64,000 bases of DNA, taken from contig NC_009633.1 of NCBI RefSeq assembly GCF_000016985.1, positions 4,073,539 through 4,137,538 of the forward strand. Reading direction: 5' to 3'. Positions 59,391 to 64,000 of the stretch are shown piece after piece (positions within the stretch are counted from its first letter, which is position 1; each line of letters begins with the position of its first letter). The notes beneath the pieces were generated by a model, which was given only the letters and a program-made list of their open reading frames with translations, was not told the origin of the DNA and ran no database searches. Origin of the DNA: Alkaliphilus metalliredigens QYMF (GTDB taxonomy: Bacteria; Bacillota; Clostridia; Peptostreptococcales; Natronincolaceae). A program made the translations under genes and the position numbers.

Positions 59391-61739
59391 CTATTCGCCA
59401 TATTGATAAAGTCGCTGCCTGCCATAGATCGGCAAACGCTTAATATTGCTGGTTCGTTCCCATCCGGGAATCTGCGCCATAAGAGCAGCGATTTGATAAC
59501 TATCAGTGGTCTTTAACTCTGGGAGATTACGATTGAAGCATTCACACCATATTTCTGCATTGCTTACTGAGGTTCTTGTAATAGTTCCTGTATGCACTGG
59601 CCTGCCAAATTCGGTTCCACTTAGGTAGTTTCTACGGGCAAACAAGTCCATACTATCCCAATCATCTGGTAGTAAGGTATTCAGGTACTCCTCCACCATA
59701 CCAACACGCTCATCAGCCTCCATGGCACCCTTTTGGGCCTTTTCAGCTTCTTCTAAAATATCACCCTCCAGATATAGCTTTTCGCCTGAGTTCCATATTT
59801 CTTTTGCTTCAGCCCAGAACTGCTGCCTGTATTCTTCAGAGAAGTTCCAGGTCTTCTTCTGTTTTTTCTGATGCACTTTGATGATCCAGAAGCGGCGGTT
59901 TCCTGTGATGTCACGCAAATATCCGCGCTCTCCATTTACTGTTGCAATAACGATGCACTGTCTGGGATGGCTTTCCACCACTCTTCCGTAGGATGGTCTA
60001 TATTTATCGTCTGAGGTTGAGAGGAATGCTTTCACCTTTTCAATATCCGCTTTTTTCATTCCAGCAAGCTCACCAATTTCAACCACCCAGAAACCCTGCA
60101 GCTTTTCAGCACCCGACTTGTCGTCCATATCGGTTAGAGATAAAGTTTCAGAATAGTACTCTGCTGTTACCAGGTCTTTCACAATTGTGCTTTTACCAAT
60201 ACCCTGATCGCCATCAAGCACTGGAACGCAGTCAAACTTAATTCCTGGAACATATATCCGCGCAACTGCCGCTGCAAAGGTCTTTCTAGTCACTGTGCGT
60301 ATATACTCAGTGTCATCAGCCTGAAGATATTTGATGAAAACATCTTCCACACGTTTTACTCCATCCCACGCAGGAAGGGAATCAAGATAATCCCTTATAG
60401 GGTGAAATCTCCGATCATCAGCAACCTTGGTAAAAGCAACATCGTGGTTTCTGCTTGAGAACGGAAGGTAGCGAATATCCATAATGGACTTAAGCTGGGC
60501 TGTGTCGGCGTCTCTCCAAAACACGTTACCTTCCGGTCTTTCCCACGGAAGAGGCCCTGTGACCTGGATACGGTTCGATAGCTCGTTATATGCAAAGTTC
60601 TTGAAATCGGGGTCATTATTAAGAATAAGGTTTAAGTTGTATACGCTGTTTTCAAGTAAACTTGATCTAGGCTGATACCTCAGTCTTGATTTCCAATCAT
60701 CTCCACTATCAGTAAAATCCACTTCAGCTTCTGCAAGTTTTTCATTGGTAGCAAAGACTTTTACCTCATCAATTTTCATGGCAAAATCACACATATTCTT
60801 AAAGGACTTCTTATCATCCTCATCACCAAATTTATGGATACGAACGATGTCAAAGGCATTGCATAATTTTAGGTATGCCGGGTCCTTGGCATGATGGCTG
60901 TACACGAACTTGCCACCTTCTTTGATTTCAACACCCGCCATACTGCTTGATTCTATAAAATGGTAACGATCTGCATTTTCTGTTGGCTCGTAGACATCTG
61001 ACAAAAATGCATCGATTGCTTTTGTAACAGGGAAGTAGACTCTATTGAAAAGCCCAACAACACCCTCCTTTTCAAGAGGGTCCTGTACCTTCTCATGCGA
61101 AACTGTATTTGCCTTGCTCTCCCTAGATGAAGTGGGAAGTCTTGTAGGATCAGTCCATTCGGGATGAGCAGTTAAAATATCATCTGGATTAAGCCAAGTT
61201 TTGTCTACTTCCTTATAGATAAATTTTCCGTTGGATGGCGTACTTGGCCAGTACATCAGCTGGTTTGGCAAATAGGAGCATTCATCGAAATAATCCATGC
61301 CAAGCATCTGTGCTAAATATCTTGAAACTGCTACAAATTCCTCCGAGGTTACATCTCTTGTTAGGGGAAAAATAAGACGCACCCGTGGATTTTCTTCTGT
61401 GCTACTATGGGTTGAATAAAGAACAGAGGTATATGCAGCATTCAACTCACAGTTTTCAAGAAATTCACTATTAATTCGGTCACCATCTAAGGCAATCATA
61501 GAACGTAGCTCCACAGTATCAATTTTCCTGCGACCGCCTTTTAATACACCTGCAACAAAACCACCATGGTCTTTTGCATTATCCTTTTGTGCTTTGCTAA
61601 GCTTGGCATATTCTTCAGCTGATTCTGTCGTCCTAATTGGAGTCTTCAATCTATCTTTTAGCTCATCAAATGTGATTTCTTTGTTGACCCACTTCTTTGC
61701 CTGTCGGCTATTCCCATAGGCAATGGCTAGTTTTCTCAA
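59391..61739 (-). CDS. VirE-type primase/helicase protein
   Basis: Starts with TTG 61739 behind GGAGG. The 782-aa protein has an N-terminal primase-like part (about 1-200, with MIALDGDRINSEFL and NPRVRLIFPL) and a C-terminal VirE/D5-like helicase with Walker A GDQGIGKST (about 518-526) and Walker B VVEIGELAGM. Arginine-finger-like NGERGYLRDITGNRRFWII follows. It would load and drive phage DNA replication. Codes in the SNF2/VRR-NUC module and is intact. Confidence 0.9.
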   Translation of the reverse strand: MRKLAIAYGNSRQAKKWVNKEITFDELKDRLKTPIRTTESAEEYAKLSKAQKDNAKDHGGFVAGVLKGGRRKIDTVELRSMIALDGDRINSEFLENCELNAAYTSVLYSTHSSTEENPRVRLIFPLTRDVTSEEFVAVSRYLAQMLGMDYFDECSYLPNQLMYWPSTPSNGKFIYKEVDKTWLNPDDILTAHPEWTDPTRLPTSSRESKANTVSHEKVQDPLEKEGVVGLFNRVYFPVTKAIDAFLSDVYEPTENADRYHFIESSSMAGVEIKEGGKFVYSHHAKDPAYLKLCNAFDIVRIHKFGDEDDKKSFKNMCDFAMKIDEVKVFATNEKLAEAEVDFTDSGDDWKSRLRYQPRSSLLENSVYNLNLILNNDPDFKNFAYNELSNRIQVTGPLPWERPEGNVFWRDADTAQLKSIMDIRYLPFSSRNHDVAFTKVADDRRFHPIRDYLDSLPAWDGVKRVEDVFIKYLQADDTEYIRTVTRKTFAAAVARIYVPGIKFDCVPVLDGDQGIGKSTIVKDLVTAEYYSETLSLTDMDDKSGAEKLQGFWVVEIGELAGMKKADIEKVKAFLSTSDDKYRPSYGRVVESHPRQCIVIATVNGERGYLRDITGNRRFWIIKVHQKKQKKTWNFSEEYRQQFWAEAKEIWNSGEKLYLEGDILEEAEKAQKGAMEADERVGMVEEYLNTLLPDDWDSMDLFARRNYLSGTEFGRPVHTGTITRTSVSNAEIWCECFNRNLPELKTTDSYQIAALMAQIPGWERTSNIKRLPIYGRQRLYQYGE

Positions 61740-61740
61740 C

Positions 61741-61812
61741 TTAATAACCTCCTTTCAAACGAGGTCTTTGTCCATGTTCAAATCTTGCCTTAATTACTTT
61801 TGTTTTTTTCAT
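61741..61812 (-). CDS. 23-aa ORF between DUF4406 and VirE genes
   Basis: ATG 61812 overlaps the DUF4406 stop (ATGA) and has GGAGGTAGAGGCTTT before it. The product is MKKTKVIKARFEHGQRPRL plus KGGY, very basic. Its last codons contain the ribosome site (AAAGGAGG) of the VirE gene, so it may be a leader peptide that couples the two genes or a tiny phage protein. Function unknown. Confidence 0.5.
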   Translation of the reverse strand: MKKTKVIKARFEHGQRPRLKGGY

Positions 61813-62243
61813 AAAGCCTCTACCTCCTCAAAATCCTTATTGAAATACCTGACCGGTTGCCTGCGTTTCTTTGCTTTTTCAATTTCAATACTCATGCCTT
61901 TTGAGATAACATCACCGAGTACCCATACTTCCTGGCACTTGCCCATAAGGATGATATCCATGAAAATAGCGAGATCACGTTCTTTCTCATTACTGTCATC
62001 CATGAAAGGGAATAGAAGGTGCGGGGTCAGTGGGATACATCCACGATTGAAAGCAAATTCTGCAAACTGAGTGGCTTTTAAAACATTTTCCTTAACAGCC
62101 CCGTGAAAAGGGGCACATATATAAACCAAAGGACGAAAGGCAGGTTTTGACGCTACCTTTTCTTTTTTTACAATATTGGTTAGTGCTTCATGGGGAGTAG
62201 GGTCATAGTATCCTTCAGCATTGAATTTATTTATGTTCATCAT
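61809..62243 (-). CDS. DUF4406 family protein
   Basis: The start at 62243 (MMNINKFNAEGYYDPTP) has GGAGGTAGCT before it; the frame extends upstream without support. The 144-aa protein has the DUF4406 core: PLVYICAPFHGAVKENVLKATQFAEFAFNRGCIPLTPHLLFP, a Rossmann-like fold related to nucleoside 2-deoxyribosyltransferases. It may act on nucleotides in phage DNA metabolism. Confidence 0.88.
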   Translation of the reverse strand: MMNINKFNAEGYYDPTPHEALTNIVKKEKVASKPAFRPLVYICAPFHGAVKENVLKATQFAEFAFNRGCIPLTPHLLFPFMDDSNEKERDLAIFMDIILMGKCQEVWVLGDVISKGMSIEIEKAKKRRQPVRYFNKDFEEVEAL

Positions 62244-62448
62244 AGCTACCTCCGGCTCTAATCTTTTTACTACATTCGCTACAATATATTGCAGTACCAA
62301 ATAAATCACTTTCACCATCACCTAGGATTTCTGCAATATCCACCACTACTTCAACACCACACATCGGGCAGTGGCAAAAAACATTCTCATCTGTTATTTC
62401 AATGGATATCTCCATGGAATCATTCAATCTTTCTTTCACATAAAACAT
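62227..62448 (-). CDS. Small zinc-ribbon protein
   Basis: The start at 62448 (MFYVKERLNDSMEISIEI) follows GGAGGG. The 73-aa protein has two CxxC pairs: CHCPMC (about 25-30) and CSEC near residue 56, as in a zinc ribbon. It overlaps the DUF4406 start by 17 bp. No further function is visible. Confidence 0.7.
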   Translation of the reverse strand: MFYVKERLNDSMEISIEITDENVFCHCPMCGVEVVVDIAEILGDGESDLFGTAIYCSECSKKIRAGGSYDEHK

Positions 62449-62462
62449 AGTAAGAGCCCTCC

Positions 62463-63125
62463 TTAATTCTTCTCTATTTTGGTTTTGTACCATTCCAAGT
62501 AACGCTTGCGCTGCCCATAATCTGGGACAGCTACTAACAAACCAACATCTACTTTTTGTAATGTGTCTAGCATCGTAATCTGCTCATCAGATAAGTAAGG
62601 CCTGATGCTTTTTCCTTTTTCAATGCCGTTTGCTAATCTGAACTGCTTTGCAGTCATTCCAACAACGATGCGATTTAACATATCGCATTCATTACTGAAG
62701 TGATATGGTTTAGGATTTTCATGCAGCAGCTTTATGTTTGCGGTTAATAATGGAAACTCTTGTCTTGCAGAAACAAGTGTTTTTATGAAGCACTCCATTT
62801 CATTAAATCGTTTGATGTATAACTCTTTGAACTTCATTGCTTTCTGCCCTGTATATCCCATAACCAACATAGTGAATCCATCACGAGTCATGGCATAAGC
62901 CTTTTGTTTTCTGTTCCAACCATCCGTGTATGAGGTTGGCTCAAAATTGAGCTGAGCAAATTCTGTGCTTAACCCAGATTTGGGGTCAGTGATTTTAGCA
63001 ATGTCACGCAGAACATTTTTATGTTCCTTCTCGAAGAACTCTGCTACAAACAAACTATCCACTCTTGCCGTATCTTTGGTGTCGGCAAACACACCATATT
63101 GGTCTTTAGGTATTAATTCTCTCAT
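62463..63125 (-). CDS. Rha family phage regulatory protein
   Basis: The 220-aa protein has the pRha domain: VDSLFVAEFFEKEHKNVLRDIAKIT and YAMTRDGFTMLVMGYTGQKAMKFKELYI. A C-terminal domain follows (about 125-210). Rha proteins of lambdoid and Bacillota phages influence lysogeny and replication. It is downstream of the third copy of the leader motif and has AAGGAGG before its ATG. Confidence 0.9.
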   Translation of the reverse strand: MRELIPKDQYGVFADTKDTARVDSLFVAEFFEKEHKNVLRDIAKITDPKSGLSTEFAQLNFEPTSYTDGWNRKQKAYAMTRDGFTMLVMGYTGQKAMKFKELYIKRFNEMECFIKTLVSARQEFPLLTANIKLLHENPKPYHFSNECDMLNRIVVGMTAKQFRLANGIEKGKSIRPYLSDEQITMLDTLQKVDVGLLVAVPDYGQRKRYLEWYKTKIEKN

Positions 63126-63160
63126 CAGAATTACCTCCTTAAATTTTTTTGGGGGTCTTG

Positions 63161-63203
63161 ACCTCCTACCTGGTAGCCTTGGGAGAAGGTCAAATCTGAC
63201 GGT
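63161..63203 (-). promoter_or_regulatory. Leader RNA motif, copy 3 (strong hairpin)
   Basis: Minus strand: CCGTCAGATTTGACCT, TTCTCCC, then GGCTACCAGGTA and GGAGGTCAA. TTGACCT-TCTCC pairs with GGAGGTCAA around a loop holding GGCTACCAG. It lies between the sigma-like gene (whose stop it overlaps) and rha. The next ribosome site, AAGGAGG, is about 20 nt further on. Confidence 0.65.
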
Positions 63204-63717
63204 TTTTATATTCTTGTTCCAATTTTTTTGTTGCTCGTTTTAACTTCTGGGTAATGTTGTTTTCATCAGCACCTATGGAGCTGGCATATTCGCGGATTGA
63301 CATACCGTCTATGCGAACTGCGATAAACATATCCGCCCAATCTTCTTTTTTACCAAGCACCTTGCGTATCCATTTACAAACATCTTCGTGCTCGTATTGG
63401 TAAGCACGATTGATTTCATCTTTTTGGAAAACTCTAGCATCAGCCACTTCTTTCATTAGAGGTTCTGAAGTGTCATATTCCTCACCTTCATCATTAGGGC
63501 TTGCTTTTGAATAACCCCTATGCCTGTCAAACTTGTGCCAATTGTTGTATTCTGGCTTGTTGAACTCTTCATTGAAGGTATCTTGTATTAAGCGATCTTT
63601 ATCTTTTTTAGGAAGCTCATCACCTTCTAGGGACAGACTAATCCACATTTCTTCAGTTTCTTTTTCATTGAGTTCGATGGTTTGAAGTTTGTTTTCATAT
63701 CTTATTGATAATCTCAT
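63190..63717 (-). CDS. Sigma-70-like phage regulatory protein
   Basis: The 175-aa protein has a C-terminal HTH like sigma region 4 (DWADMFIAVRIDGMSIREYASSIGADENNITQKLKRATKKL) and an N-terminal part (KLQTIELNEKETEEMWISL) as seen in sigma-like proteins of Tn1549-type elements and prophages. It probably helps express early phage genes. Its upstream leader has extensive secondary structure (63743-63890). AGGAGA precedes the ATG. Confidence 0.82.
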   Translation of the reverse strand: MRLSIRYENKLQTIELNEKETEEMWISLSLEGDELPKKDKDRLIQDTFNEEFNKPEYNNWHKFDRHRGYSKASPNDEGEEYDTSEPLMKEVADARVFQKDEINRAYQYEHEDVCKWIRKVLGKKEDWADMFIAVRIDGMSIREYASSIGADENNITQKLKRATKKLEQEYKNRQI

Positions 63718-63742
63718 TAGATTCTCCTATTCCGGTCTAACA

Positions 63743-63890
63743 AGACGGCGGAGAACTAATGAGTCTTTGGAAAACAACGACCAACAGAGTTACTTCCTAA
63801 AAATACGTATAGGAAATAAAACGGTGGATCATAAATTTTCCTAATAGCCTGTTCTAGGCTATCTTCGAATCATTTATGTATCCGCCGTCT
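63743..63890 (-). ncRNA. Structured leader RNA of the sigma-like gene
   Basis: A 148-nt stretch bounded by perfect 10-bp inverted repeats, AGACGGCGGA (63743-63752 plus) and TCCGCCGTCT (63881-63890). A nested stem pairs CGGTGGATCATAAAT (63822-63836) with ATTTATGTATCCGCCG (63872-63887) and encloses hairpin ATAGCCT-GTTCT-AGGCTAT (63844-63862). TTCCTA/TAGGAA makes another hairpin (63794-63815). The same strand segment can pair with either partner, so the structure may switch. It lies in the 5' leader of the sigma-like gene. Confidence 0.6.
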
Positions 63891-64000
63891 TCTGCTGGCC
63901 AGCTTTAGACGCATTTAAATTTTTGTAAGGTTTGTCCCTTACATGTATAAATATAATAGGTTTTCAAAATTCACGACCAACTCGATGAGTTGGCTCTAAT
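63891..64000. other. Upstream end of the window, no gene seen
   Basis: The last 110 bp has no supported ORF and no clear promoter. It would be the 5' flank of the structured leader; an AT-rich stretch (63943-63965) may hold the promoter on the minus strand but the hexamers are weak. Confidence 0.3.

Overview
The window comes from a low-GC Bacillota genome, most likely a member of Clostridia. This is inferred from gene families, strong GGAGG ribosome sites and frequent ATGA overlaps. Every gene I can support is on the minus strand, so transcription runs from high to low coordinates across all 64 kb.

Region 1 (1-19.3 kb) is the backbone of an integrative conjugative element of the CTn/Tn1549 type. 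In transcription order it carries ParA, ParB, a RepA_N initiator, PcfB, VirD4 coupling protein, [cargo], Maff2, a VirB6/TrbL-like channel protein, PrgI, VirB4, an M23 wall hydrolase, DUF4315, DUF4366 and [cargo]. Two cargo blocks interrupt it. Block A (9.9-13.6 kb, between VirD4 and Maff2) holds a membrane protein, a DUF2971 protein and two tandem HEPN-like proteins. Two palindromic intergenic elements with covarying stems punctuate it and look like integron attC sites. Block B (1-2.6 kb) is a probable ABC-three-component conflict system, cut by the window edge. A nearly identical inverted repeat lies just after the last backbone gene at both cargo junctions. Its half-site, ACTTCTGG, also occurs in palindromes inside repA. 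VirB4, VirD4 and Maff2 each carry one apparent single-base deletion, and the M23 gene is separated from an in-frame lysine-rich upstream ORF by a TAA. The element therefore looks decayed, unless these are assembly errors.

Region 2 (19.3-24 kb) is a metal/arsenic resistance operon: a CopZ-like Cys-rich protein, ArsR, a 52-aa Cys-rich protein, a P1B-type ATPase and an ACR3 arsenite exporter. A promoter with an overlapping operator precedes arsR. Region 3 (24-26.6 kb) has a PD-(D/E)XK nuclease-like protein, a conserved unknown and a small HTH regulator, which may be a defence locus.

Region 4 (26.6-64 kb) is a siphovirus-type prophage with HK97-like head genes. From the right it has a structured leader, a sigma-like regulator, Rha, small genes, a VirE-type helicase, VRR-NUC, HNH and an SNF2 helicase (frameshifted at Walker A). 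Then come a DUF1492 regulator, HNH, TerS, MetK, a ParB-methyltransferase fusion, small genes, TerL, two moron-like genes, portal, ClpP-like protease, capsid, connectors, major tail protein and tail chaperone (canonical A AAA AAC frameshift site). Tape measure, tail proteins, holin and amidase follow. A second early operon (unknown, unknown, DUF2800, DUF2815, HNH, family A DNA polymerase, 71-aa protein) lies after the lysis genes and leads into three tandem serine-recombinase genes. The replication genes are thus at opposite ends of the prophage and would be rejoined when it circularises. A leader-RNA motif occurs three times and a promoter with a conserved -10 region occurs three times in the phage, suggesting coordinated control.
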